The notes beneath the pieces were generated by a model, which saw nothing but the letters and a program-made list of their open reading frames with translations, had not been told where the DNA came from and ran no database searches. Positions 1-7,589 of a stretch of 64,000 bases of DNA are shown here, one piece after another. Location of the stretch: NCBI RefSeq assembly GCF_003966155.1, contig NZ_RXNS01000011.1:62001-126000 (forward strand), read 5' to 3'. Every line of letters begins with the position of its first letter. Positions within the stretch are counted from its first letter, which is position 1. A program made the translations under genes and the position numbers. The DNA comes from Halomonas nitroreducens. GTDB taxonomy: Bacteria > Pseudomonadota > Gammaproteobacteria > Pseudomonadales > Halomonadaceae.

Positions 1-52
1 GCAGCGTGACTCATGGGGATCGATGGTTCCTGGCGGGAGTGGACGAAGCGTG

Positions 53-175
53 CAACATACGTGTCGCCCGACGTCAGCCATGACACGTATGTGTTATGGG
101 CGCCATGCTAGGGGACGACCTGGCCGGCGGTCAACACGTTCGTGTCACCTTCTTTCCGAGAAGACACGTTTGTTT
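53..175. promoter_or_regulatory. Array of four operator-like repeats upstream of the RpiR-type regulator
   Basis: Four variants of an ACACGTATGTGT-like 12-mer are seen at 53-64 (inverted copy), 83-94, 134-145 and 164-175. Their centres lie 30, 51 and 30 bp apart, so they form two equally spaced pairs. A possible -10 (TACAAT, 200-205) follows the last copy and no convincing -35 is seen, so copy 4 would sit over the -35 region. The regulator starts at 245. Binding by that regulator is inference. The array may also serve a gene beyond the left edge. Confidence 0.6.
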
Positions 176-244
176 CACCCCCGAGGGCCGAGCCTGGGGT
201 ACAATGCGCCCGTCGTTAGCGGGGAACCCGATAAGGAGAACAGC

Positions 245-1162
245 GTGCTGGAGCAGGACACCCTGAACCCGGTGGACGCAGCACCAGCGCCCGAGGGCCT
301 GGATGCAGTGAACCAGCAACTGGCGGCGATCTATCCGGAACTGAGCCCCCAGCTGAAGGTGGCCGCCGGCTATGTGCTGGAACACTCGGTGGAGATCGCC
401 CTGCAGTCGATCCGCAAGACCGCCGCCGCCGCCGAGGTGACACCCTCGACGCTGATGCGGCTGGCCAAGCGCCTGGGCTTCGAGAGCTACGAACAGTTCC
501 GCGAGGTGTTCCAGGCCGCCGTCCAGGCCGGCCCGGTGGAGCTCTCCGGGCGGGCCAGCCAGTTGCGTACCCTGGCCAGCCAGACCGACGACCAGGTGTT
601 CCTGGACGTCGGCGACGCCGCCTTCGACAATATCGGCCGGTTGTTCACCGCCGACAACCAGGCCCGGGTGCGGGATGCCGCCCGGCGCATCCTGGCCGCC
701 GACAAGGTGGCGGTGGTGGGCTTCCGCGATACCTTCGCCTGCGCCTACCACTTCGCCTACGTGGGCCGCATCGCCATGCCCAATGTCCACCTGGTGCGCG
801 GACTGGAGGGAGGCCTGCTGACCGAGCTGGCGCCCTTCGGCGAGGGCGACGTGGTGGTGCTGTTCGGCTTCGAGCCCTACTGCGCCGAGACCATGCGGGC
901 CCTGGAAATCACCCGGGCCGCCGGGGTCTCGCCCATCGTCATCACCGACACCATGCGCTCGCCGCTGGTGCCCGGCGCGGACATCACCTTCACCGTGGCC
1001 AATGCCACGCCGCACTTCTTCCCCTCGATCCTCTCGGCGATCACCCTGATCGAGGCGATCCTCGCGGAATGCGTGGCCTTCGGTCCGGACGACCTGGTCG
1101 ACAACGTGGCTAGCTTCGAGTCGCGGATGCGCGACATGGGCGCCTATGTGGAGAACGACTGA
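245..1162 (+). CDS. MurR/RpiR family transcriptional regulator (HTH + SIS)
   Basis: Predicted 305-residue regulator. An N-terminal RpiR-type helix-turn-helix spans about residues 20-95. A SIS sugar-phosphate-binding domain follows at about 140-240, with beta strands such as KVAVVGF and DVVVLFGF. The family binds phosphosugars or related metabolites and controls catabolic genes, usually next to it. I chose the GTG at 245 because AAGGAG lies 8 bases upstream; the open frame extends to position 23, but that stretch holds the operator array and reads unlike protein. The gene it controls is not identifiable, since the neighbour to the left is off the window and qorA on the right is convergent. Family assignment is firm; the ligand is unknown. 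Confidence 0.9.
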   Translation: MLEQDTLNPVDAAPAPEGLDAVNQQLAAIYPELSPQLKVAAGYVLEHSVEIALQSIRKTAAAAEVTPSTLMRLAKRLGFESYEQFREVFQAAVQAGPVELSGRASQLRTLASQTDDQVFLDVGDAAFDNIGRLFTADNQARVRDAARRILAADKVAVVGFRDTFACAYHFAYVGRIAMPNVHLVRGLEGGLLTELAPFGEGDVVVLFGFEPYCAETMRALEITRAAGVSPIVITDTMRSPLVPGADITFTVANATPHFFPSILSAITLIEAILAECVAFGPDDLVDNVASFESRMRDMGAYVEND

Positions 1163-1193
1163 GGAAGTGCGAGGGGCGAGGGACGACCAGAGC

Positions 1194-1227
1194 GTAAGGC
1201 GTGAGGGAGCCTCCCTTCGCGCCTTAC
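1194..1227. terminator. Hairpin between convergent genes
   Basis: GTAAGGCG... pairs with ...CGCCTTAC across a GAGGGAG/TCCCT inner stem with mismatches. It lies between the ends of the rpiR-type gene and qorA, so it could stop transcription from both sides. The following tract is only weakly T-rich. Confidence 0.4.
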
Positions 1228-1252
1228 TCCTTGCTCCTCATCCTTGGCTCGG

Positions 1253-2230
1253 CTAGGGAATCAGGATGGTCGACCCCGTGGTCTTGCGGCCCGCCAGGGC
1301 CTCCTGGGCCTTGCCGGCCTCGGCGAGCGGGTAGCGCTGGGCGATGTCGATGGTGACCTGGCCGCTCTCGAGCATGGCGAAGAGGTCGCTGGCCATCGAC
1401 TCGAGCCGCTCGCGGGTGTCGGCATAGCCATTGAGGCTCGGCCGGGTGACGTAGAGCGAGCCCTTCTGGTTGAGGATGCCGAGGTTGACCCCCTCCACCG
1501 GTCCCGACGCGTTGCCGAAGCTGACCATCAGGCCGCGCTTCTTGAGGCAGTCCAGGGACAGCTCCCAGGTGTCCTTGCCCACCGAGTCGTAGACCACGTC
1601 GCACATCTCGCCACCGGTCAGCTCGCGGACCCGCTCGACCACGTCCTCTCGCGTGTAGTCGATGGTCGCCCAGGCGCCATTGCCCTCGGCCAGGGCCGCC
1701 TTCTCGGGCGAGCTCACGGTCCCGATCAGCTTGACCCCCAGCGCCCTGGCCCACTGGCAGGCGATGGAGCCGACGCCCCCGGCGGCGGCGTGCCAGAGGA
1801 TGGTCTCGCCGCCCTGCAGCGGGTAGGTCTGGCGCAGCAGGTACTGGACCGTCAGACCCTTGAGCATCGCGGCCGCCGCGGTCTCGCAGTCGATGGCGTC
1901 GGGCAGGGTGACCACCTTCTCCGCGGGCAGGGTATGCAGCTCGGCATAGGCCCCGAGGGGGCCCTGGGCGTAGGCGACACGGTCGCCTACCGCCAGGTCC
2001 TCGACGCCCTCGCCCACGGCTTCGACGGTCCCCGCCCCCTCGGTGCCGAGCCCGGAGGGCAGGCCGGGCGCGGGGTAGAGGCCGGTGCGGAAGTAGATGT
2101 CGATGAAGTTCAGGCCCACCGCCTGGTTCTTCACCGTCACCTCGCCGGGGCCCGGCTCGACGGGCGCGGCCTCGACGAACTCGAGGACCTCGGGCCCGCC
2201 GGTGCGGGCGAACTGGATACGCTTGGCCAT
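1253..2230 (-). CDS. qorA: NADPH:quinone oxidoreductase
   Basis: 325 residues, the normal length for the zinc-free QOR branch of the medium-chain dehydrogenase family. The N-terminal GroES-like domain contains the NFIDIYFRTG signature at about 41-50. The Rossmann domain has the NADPH loop AAAGGVGS at 148-155. The zinc-binding cysteines of alcohol dehydrogenases are absent, as expected. It probably reduces quinones or enals with NADPH in the cytosol. It stands alone, convergent with the RpiR-type regulator and followed upstream by an unrelated gene. I see no defects. Confidence 0.94.
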   Translation of the reverse strand: MAKRIQFARTGGPEVLEFVEAAPVEPGPGEVTVKNQAVGLNFIDIYFRTGLYPAPGLPSGLGTEGAGTVEAVGEGVEDLAVGDRVAYAQGPLGAYAELHTLPAEKVVTLPDAIDCETAAAAMLKGLTVQYLLRQTYPLQGGETILWHAAAGGVGSIACQWARALGVKLIGTVSSPEKAALAEGNGAWATIDYTREDVVERVRELTGGEMCDVVYDSVGKDTWELSLDCLKKRGLMVSFGNASGPVEGVNLGILNQKGSLYVTRPSLNGYADTRERLESMASDLFAMLESGQVTIDIAQRYPLAEAGKAQEALAGRKTTGSTILIP

Positions 2231-2307
2231 GCTTGCCTTCCTTATGCCGCTGACGGAGTGGATGCCCAGTCAAGCGCCGCCAGGCCGGCGGGTCAAGTCA
2301 TGCCCCC

Positions 2308-2880
2308 TCACAGGGTGGCGGGGAAGGATTCCAGGCCGCGCACGAAGCGTTGCTTGTAGTCGTCGAACTGGGCTCGGTCCTGCTTGAAGGACTGCACGAT
2401 GGAGCCCTCGTCCACCGTCAGGGTCCGCGGCAGGTCATCGAGGCCGGTGGCCGGGTGCTTGGCCGAGAGGCCGATGCGCACGCCGCCCTTGCCCTGGAAC
2501 CAGCGGGTGATGCCCGCCTCGCGGAAGCGGGCCTCCTGGGCCTCGCTGACCGCATCGACCCGCAGCGGCGCGCGCAGGGCGAGCTCGCCGACCAGACGCT
2601 GGGCCGGGGCCTCCACGCTGTCGCTGGAGAGCTCGGCCAGCTGCATCACGGTCATGCCGACGCCGGCCTCGTCCAGCACCAGCAGCGCCAGGGCCACCGG
2701 CCGGGACTGGCCATCGACCAGCGCCACCACACGCGCCGCCTCCTGCTTGACCAGCACCCCCAGCACGCCGGCAAAGGTCGCCAGCGGGGCGATGCCGGCC
2801 TGGTGACCGTAGACCTCGGCGCACAGCCGCGCCAGGCAGGCCTCGCGCTGTGCCTCGTTCTTGATATTCACGACTCGCAT
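2308..2880 (-). CDS. Hypothetical protein, possibly GNAT-like
   Basis: 190 residues, not recognised with certainty. The centre (about 50-130) shows alternating strands and helices, a VALALLVLDEAGVGM strand pair and an AQEARFREAGIT segment resembling the end of a GNAT acyltransferase fold. I cannot see a clear acetyl-CoA binding loop. The C-terminus is charged, with no membrane segment or signal peptide. An AAAGGAG ribosome site precedes the ATG and supports the start. A perfect hairpin (2903-2927) lies in its presumed leader. It is divergent from the glycerophosphodiesterase gene. Function unknown; the GNAT idea is weak inference. Confidence 0.75.
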   Translation of the reverse strand: MRVVNIKNEAQREACLARLCAEVYGHQAGIAPLATFAGVLGVLVKQEAARVVALVDGQSRPVALALLVLDEAGVGMTVMQLAELSSDSVEAPAQRLVGELALRAPLRVDAVSEAQEARFREAGITRWFQGKGGVRIGLSAKHPATGLDDLPRTLTVDEGSIVQSFKQDRAQFDDYKQRFVRGLESFPATL

Positions 2881-2902
2881 CGACGGCTCCTTTCTTGCGC
2901 CT

Positions 2903-2927
2903 GTTCCCGGCCCAGAGGGCCGGGAAC
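2903..2927. other. Perfect 11-bp hairpin in a divergent intergenic region
   Basis: GTTCCCGGCCC and GGGCCGGGAAC are perfect complements around the three-base loop AGA. It ends about 22 bases before the start codon of the 2308-2880 gene, so it would fold in that gene's leader. It has no T-tract on either strand, so it is not an ordinary terminator. Confidence 0.6.
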
Positions 2928-3053
2928 GAAATCGCGCAGCCTAGCACATTCGATCGTCGGACTCCCGGGGTTGGCCAGTGTTCGCCGGGGCGTCATGGCG
3001 CTAGGCTATGGCGATGGCACTTTGCCTCCCCGGCCATGACGACAAGGACGCCC

Positions 3054-3794
3054 ATGCCTCATCCCGACCTCGCCCTGCCGCGCCTTATCGCCCATCGCGG
3101 GCTCTCCGCGCGGGCCCCGGAGAACACCCTGGCCGCGGTGCGCGCGGCCCACGACGCCGGCATCACCTGGGTGGAACTGGACGTGCAGCTGCTGGGCGAC
3201 GAGACCCCGGTGATCTGGCACGACCGGGACCTCAAGCGCTGCAGCGACGGCCGCGGCCGGCTGGCCGACCTGACCCTCGCCCAGATTCAGCACCTCGATG
3301 CCGGTGGCTGGTTCGACCCGGCCTTCGCCGGCGAGCCCATGGCCACCCTGGAGGAGATGCTGGTCCTGCTGGATTCGCTCGGCATGGGCGCCAACCTCGA
3401 GCTCAAGGTGAACCGCGGCCATGCCCCCGAGGCCCTGGCCGAGAGGGTGGTCCCGCAGGTCCTGGACGCCCTGCCCCCGGAGCGTCGCCTGCTGTCATCC
3501 TTCGACGCCATGGCCCTGGCCCACAGCCGCCGCTTCGCCCCGGCCGAAGCGCTGGCCCTGGGGGTGCTGTTCGACCGGGTGCCCCGGGACTGGGAACCCC
3601 ACTGCCGGGCCATCGGGGCCTTCAGCGTGCACGCCAAGTGGAAGCGCCTGAGCGAGGCCCGCGCCCGGGCCATCAAGGGCGCGGGCCTCACCCTGGTCTG
3701 CTACACGGCCAACGACCCCGCGAGCTTCGCCCCACGCTGGAACTGGGGCGTGGATGCAGTGATCAGCGACGATCCGACGCGCTTCGCCCCCTAG
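3054..3794 (+). CDS. ugpQ: Glycerophosphodiester phosphodiesterase (cytosolic type)
   Basis: 246 residues, the short cytosolic UgpQ type rather than the periplasmic GlpQ type, with no signal peptide. GDPD landmarks are present in order: HRG at 14-16, PENTLAA at 22-28, the metal pair E41/D43, H56 in IWHDRD, and ELKVNRG near 120. It should split glycerophosphodiesters into glycerol-3-phosphate and an alcohol, recycling phospholipid headgroups. The ATG at 3054 follows AAGGA at good spacing; the open frame continues upstream without a better start. The C-terminal strand AVISDDP is typical of the family. A transporter pseudogene is convergent two bases away. Confidence 0.9.
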   Translation: MPHPDLALPRLIAHRGLSARAPENTLAAVRAAHDAGITWVELDVQLLGDETPVIWHDRDLKRCSDGRGRLADLTLAQIQHLDAGGWFDPAFAGEPMATLEEMLVLLDSLGMGANLELKVNRGHAPEALAERVVPQVLDALPPERRLLSSFDAMALAHSRRFAPAEALALGVLFDRVPRDWEPHCRAIGAFSVHAKWKRLSEARARAIKGAGLTLVCYTANDPASFAPRWNWGVDAVISDDPTRFAP

Positions 3795-3795
3795 C

Positions 3796-4383
3796 TCAGG
3801 GCTCGGCGGCCCCCGCCCCACCTTCCCCCGCCGAGCGGGCTGGCTTGACGGCTGCCGACATGGCTCGCGAATAGTGGCGCGGGTCGAAGTGCCAGGTGAC
3901 CCGCAACATGGCGCCCACGCCGAGGGCAAGCAGTGTCCAGGCCGGCAGGAAGCTGCCGGTCAGCTCCCGCAGGCTACCGCTGAGCCAGGGTGACAGGGCG
4001 TTGAGCATGAAGCCGACGCCCTGCAAGCAGCGCCGTGCCCAGCAGGGTCGTGCCGGCCCCGTCGAGCTGACACAGCGCGCAGGCCACTGCGATGGTGGCC
4101 AGGGCGATGCCCCGTTGCTCCCCCAGCCAGGCATGAAGTCGCTGGCTGACCAGGGCCACGGCGCCCATGCACAGGAAAGGCAAGGTGGTCAGGCCGGCCA
4201 GCGCCGGGTAGCCAAGCCCGGTCGACTGGCGGATCTCCTCCATCAGCGGGCTGGCGGCGGCCAGAAGGGGCGCAGGTTCAGCCCCAGGGCCACCAGCAGC
4301 GCCAGCCCGGCCAGCCACTGCCCCCCTTTCCTTCCAAGGCGTCACCGCCGCTGACCCGTCTCTTCGCTGCCCTGCCCCGTCAT
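3796..4383 (-). pseudogene. Decayed CynX/NimT-family MFS transporter
   Basis: Remnant of a roughly 400-residue MFS permease reduced to about 590 bp. From the ATG at 4383 the frame stops after 13 codons. The first helix then continues as GLNLRP (near 4265), where one C appears lost from a C-run and the frame shifts. The next stretch, PLMEEIRQSTGLGYPALAGL, reads in the new frame to about 4035. It then joins directly, in yet another frame, to the last two helices (GVGFMLNALSPW onwards). Helices 3-10 are missing, so there is a large internal deletion plus at least two frameshifts or stops. GLNLRP and the C-terminal AQGVG-like motif are known family features; cyanate or nitroimidazole-type substrates are only family guesses. 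A GntR-like palindrome remains upstream. Confidence 0.8.
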
Positions 4384-4416
4384 CCTCGCCTCCGCGCTCC
4401 TGCTGCACAGGCCTTA

Positions 4417-4426
4417 TTGTATACAA
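4417..4426. promoter_or_regulatory. GntR-type palindrome TTGTATACAA
   Basis: A perfect 10-bp palindrome 34 bases upstream of the transporter pseudogene fits the general GntR-family operator form (NGT...ACN). No GntR gene is in the window, so it may be a leftover operator. It is short enough to occur by chance, although AT-rich words are rare here. Confidence 0.3.
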
Positions 4427-4451
4427 GGCTGAGGAAGACCGGATACAGCAA

Positions 4452-5906
4452 CTACCGGCAGCTGACCAGCGCCTCGATGGCGGCCATGTCGAGGTGTGCC
4501 TCCAGGGCATCCGCCAGCCGGTCGAGCTGACGCTCGCGATGGGCGGCCAGGTCCACGGCGGCGCCCTCCCCTTCCAGCCCCAGGCGCGCCAGCAGCGCCG
4601 CGGCAGCCAGTGCCTCGTCAAACAGCCCGTGCAGGTAGGTGCCGATCACCTGGCCGTCCTCGCTGACCGCGCCATCCGGCCGGCCGCCGAGGTCGAGCAG
4701 CGGCCGGGCCAGGGCCGGGCCTTCGCTGACGCCGTTGTGGATCTCGTAGCCGCTCACCGCCACGTCCTCGCCGGCCAGCCGACCGCGCACGTTGCGCAGC
4801 TGCTTGCCGGCCACCATGCGGGTCCGCATGGCCAGCAGCCCCAGCCCCGGCACGCTGCCCGACTCGCCCTCGAGACCGGCCGGGTCCTCGATGGCCTCGC
4901 CGAGCATCTGGAAGCCGCCGCAGATGCCGAGAACCCGGCCGCCGTAGCGCAGGTGGCGGCGGATCGCCGCTTCCCAGCCCTCGCGACGCAGCCAGGCCAG
5001 GTCGCTGGCCGTGCTCTTGCTGCCGGGCAGCAGGATGACGTCGGCGGGCGGGATGGCACGGCCCGGCCCCACCAGGGTCAGCGCGACCTGCGGGTGCAAC
5101 CGTAGCGGGTCCAGGTCGGTGTGGTTGCTGATCCGCGGCAGCACCGGCACCACGATACGCAGCGCCGGCTCCTCCACCTCGCGACCGGCGAGCCCCACCC
5201 CATCCTCGGCATCCAGCAGCAAGCCATTCAGGTGCGGCAGCACGCCCATTACCGGCTTGCCGGTATGGGCCACCAGCCAGTCGAGACCGGGCTCGAGCAG
5301 CGAGATGTCACCACGGAAGCGGTTGATCACAAGCCCCGTGGTGCGCGCGCGCTCGCTGTCGCTCAGCAGCCCGAGGGTACCGACCAGCTGGGCGAAGACC
5401 CCGCCGCGATCGATGTCGGCAACCAGCCACACCGGGCAGTCCACCGCCTCGGCGAAGCCCATGTTGGCGATATCGCCGTCGCGCAGATTGACCTCGGCGG
5501 GGCTGCCGGCGCCCTCGGCGAGGATCACGTCGAAACGCTGCGACAGTCGCTCCCAGGCCGCCAGCACGCTTTCCCACGCCTGGCGCTTGAAGGCGTGGTA
5601 ATCGAGGGCGTCCATATGGCCGTAAACCCGGCCGTCCAGGATCACCTGGGCGCCACGGTCGGTCTCGGGCTTGAGCAGCACCGGGTTCATGTCGGCGTGG
5701 GGCGCAACGCCTGCCGCCAGCGCCTGCAGCGCCGTGGAGCGGCCGATCTCGCCGCCTTCCGGCGTCACGGCGCTGTTGAGCGCCATGTTCTGGGGCTTGA
5801 AGGGCGCCACCGACACGCCGCACCGCGCCAGAAGCCGGCACAGCCCGGCCACCACCGTGCTCTTGCCGGCATCCGAGGTGGTGCCCTGGATCATCAGGGT
5901 GCCCAT
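4452..5906 (-). CDS. cobQ: Cobyric acid synthase
   Basis: 484 residues, standard length. It amidates four carboxylates of adenosylcobyrinic acid a,c-diamide, using ATP and glutamine, to give adenosylcobyric acid. The N-terminal synthetase domain opens with the nucleotide loop TTSDAGKST (9-17) and has [10 protein letters not shown] at 36-45. The C-terminal glutamine amidotransferase domain has the nucleophile C329 in [11 protein letters not shown] and H426 in TYLHGLF. It is the last gene of the btuB-led transcript, three bases after cobO. The domain architecture is intact, in contrast to the cobB remnant two genes upstream, so its substrate must come from elsewhere or from an unlinked cobB. 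Confidence 0.96.
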   Translation of the reverse strand: MGTLMIQGTTSDAGKSTVVAGLCRLLARCGVSVAPFKPQNMALNSAVTPEGGEIGRSTALQALAAGVAPHADMNPVLLKPETDRGAQVILDGRVYGHMDALDYHAFKRQAWESVLAAWERLSQRFDVILAEGAGSPAEVNLRDGDIANMGFAEAVDCPVWLVADIDRGGVFAQLVGTLGLLSDSERARTTGLVINRFRGDISLLEPGLDWLVAHTGKPVMGVLPHLNGLLLDAEDGVGLAGREVEEPALRIVVPVLPRISNHTDLDPLRLHPQVALTLVGPGRAIPPADVILLPGSKSTASDLAWLRREGWEAAIRRHLRYGGRVLGICGGFQMLGEAIEDPAGLEGESGSVPGLGLLAMRTRMVAGKQLRNVRGRLAGEDVAVSGYEIHNGVSEGPALARPLLDLGGRPDGAVSEDGQVIGTYLHGLFDEALAAAALLARLGLEGEGAAVDLAAHRERQLDRLADALEAHLDMAAIEALVSCR

Positions 5907-5909
5907 GGG

Positions 5910-6521
5910 CTAGAGCTCCACCCCTTTCTGCGCCTTGATGCCCTGGTCCTTGAAGGCATGCTTGACCACCTTCATCTCGGTCACGGTGTCGGCCAGCTCG
6001 ACCAGCGGCTGGGGGGCGTGACGGCCGGTGACCACCACGTGCTGCATGGCCGGCCGGGCCTGGAGGTCGTCGAGCACGGTGTCGAGGTCCAGGTAGCCGT
6101 GGCGCAGGGCGATATTGAGCTCGTCGAGCAGCACCAGCGCATAGCGCGGGTCGCCGAGCATGCGGCTGGCCTCCGCCCAGGCGGCCTCGGCCGCGCGCAC
6201 GTCACGCTCCCGGTCCTGGGTGTCCCAGGTATAGCCCTCGCCCATGACGTGATAGTCCACCCCCGGCAGGTCACGGTAGAACGCCTCTTCCCCGGTGCTG
6301 AAGGCGCCCTTGATGAACTGCACCACGCCGACCCGCATGCCGTGGCCCAGGGCGCGTGCGACCATGCCGAAGCCGGAGCTGCTCTTGCCCTTGCCGGGGC
6401 CGGTGAGCACCAGCAGCACCCCCTGCTCCTTGTCGGCGGCGGCAATGCGCTCGTTCATGATCTTCTGCTTGGCGGCCATGCGCCGGGCATGGCGCTCGGG
6501 GTCGATGGGCTGTCGGCTCAT
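5910..6521 (-). CDS. cobO: Cob(I)yrinic acid a,c-diamide adenosyltransferase
   Basis: 203 residues of the CobO/BtuR/CobA type. It transfers the 5'-deoxyadenosyl group from ATP to Co(I) corrinoids, both in synthesis and in salvage of imported cobinamide. The P-loop GPGKGKSS is at 41-48 and the Walker B-like strand ALVLLDELNIAL lies near 127. The start ATG overlaps the stop of the preceding cobB remnant (ATGA), and its GAGGAG ribosome site lies inside that remnant. This may be why the remnant's frame has been kept. cobQ follows at three bases. Confidence 0.96.
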   Translation of the reverse strand: MSRQPIDPERHARRMAAKQKIMNERIAAADKEQGVLLVLTGPGKGKSSSGFGMVARALGHGMRVGVVQFIKGAFSTGEEAFYRDLPGVDYHVMGEGYTWDTQDRERDVRAAEAAWAEASRMLGDPRYALVLLDELNIALRHGYLDLDTVLDDLQARPAMQHVVVTGRHAPQPLVELADTVTEMKVVKHAFKDQGIKAQKGVEL

Positions 6522-6820
6522 GCGGGAATCTCCTCGTGGGAACGGCTCGGCTGCCAGGCCGGCTCGCCGCGGAACAGCGCCGCCGTGGGCCTGGGTGCCA
6601 AAAGGAAGTAGCGGGCCACGCGGTAGACGGGCTCGGCCTCGCTGCCCGACAGGCGCCGGGCATGGCCAAGCGGTGCCGGCTCGGTCGCGTGGCGGGAATG
6701 GTGATAGGGGTGGCCACGCAGCGCGCCGAGCGAGGTGGACAGGAACTCGCCGGGGCCGGAGCCCGGGGCGGTGATCAGGGCAACATGTGCGGTGCCGCAG
6801 GGGGGCGGGGAAGCGTCCAT
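6518..6820 (-). pseudogene. cobB: cobB (cobyrinic acid a,c-diamide synthase) remnant, internal deletion, still an open frame
   Basis: A 100-codon open frame with strong GC3 coding bias. It starts one base after the btuD stop and overlaps the cobO start. The first 25 residues (HVALITAPGSGPG) resemble the N-terminus of CobB, whose usual form is LLIAAPASGQGKT, but the lysine of the nucleotide loop is gone. Residue 33 onward (LRGHPYHHS...AEPVYR...ALFRG) resembles the last 65 residues of the CobB glutaminase domain. The 330 or so residues between, including the active sites, are missing. It cannot catalyse the a,c-diamidation. The match is from memory of the family and should be tested by alignment. 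Alternative: an unrelated small protein, less likely given its position. Confidence 0.72.
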
Positions 6821-6821
6821 G

Positions 6822-7589
6822 TCACGTCCTGGGAACGAAGACAGGCGCCCCGTCCACCATGGCGGTGGTCAGGGGCTGGCCATAGAGGCGCTCGAGCGCC
6901 GCGGGAACCAGCATGGCGTCCGCAGCCCCCCAGCAGGCCTCACCGTCGGGATACAGCAGCAGCACGTGATCGCACCAGCGCGCCGCCAGGTTGAGGTCGT
7001 GCAGGCACATCATCACGGCGCAGCCGCGGTTTGCCTGTTCGGCAAGCAGGCCCATGACCGCGACCTGGTGATGGAGGTCGAGATGATTGGTGGGCTCGTC
7101 GGCCAGCCACACCCGGGGCGCCTGGGTCAGCACCGTGGCCAGGCTGACGCGCTGGCGCTCGCCACCGGAGAGGGTGGCGAGCCCGCGCTCGGCCAGGTGC
7201 GTCAGGTCGAGGCGCGCCAGCGCCGCCTCGGCCCGGGCCAGATCCTCCGGGCCCTCCTGCTGCCAGGGCGACAGGAAGGGGTGGCGACCGATCAGCGCGG
7301 TCTCGCGGACCGTGGCCGGGAAGTCATCGTGGCGGTCCTGGAACACCAGGCCCAGGCGGCGCGCCAGGGCGCGACGCCGCAGGCGCGACAGGGGATCACC
7401 GTCGAGGCGAACCTCCCCCGAGCGCGGCGCACGCAGCCCGGCCAGGGTATGCAGCAGGGTGGTCTTGCCGGCGCCGTTGGGACCCAGCACCCCCCAGCGT
7501 TCGCCGGTCCCCACCCGCAGGTCGAGCGGCCGACCCCCGGCGCGTCCGGGGATGTCGATGACCAGCTGGCGCGTCTCCAGGGCCCCCAT
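6822..7589 (-). CDS. btuD: Vitamin B12 ABC transporter, ATP-binding protein
   Basis: 255 residues of the FecE/BtuD type. Walker A GPNGAGKTT is at 36-44, signature LSGGERQ at 141-147, Walker B VWLADEP at 161-167 and the D-loop NHLDLHHQ follows. It powers corrinoid import through BtuC. The ATG at 7589 overlaps the btuC stop (ATGA). A longer frame runs on upstream only because it shadows btuC. The stop is one base before the cobB remnant. Membership of the B12 branch is inferred from the riboswitch and the btuB-btuF-btuC neighbours. Confidence 0.94.
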   Translation of the reverse strand: MGALETRQLVIDIPGRAGGRPLDLRVGTGERWGVLGPNGAGKTTLLHTLAGLRAPRSGEVRLDGDPLSRLRRRALARRLGLVFQDRHDDFPATVRETALIGRHPFLSPWQQEGPEDLARAEAALARLDLTHLAERGLATLSGGERQRVSLATVLTQAPRVWLADEPTNHLDLHHQVAVMGLLAEQANRGCAVMMCLHDLNLAARWCDHVLLLYPDGEACWGAADAMLVPAALERLYGQPLTTAMVDGAPVFVPRT

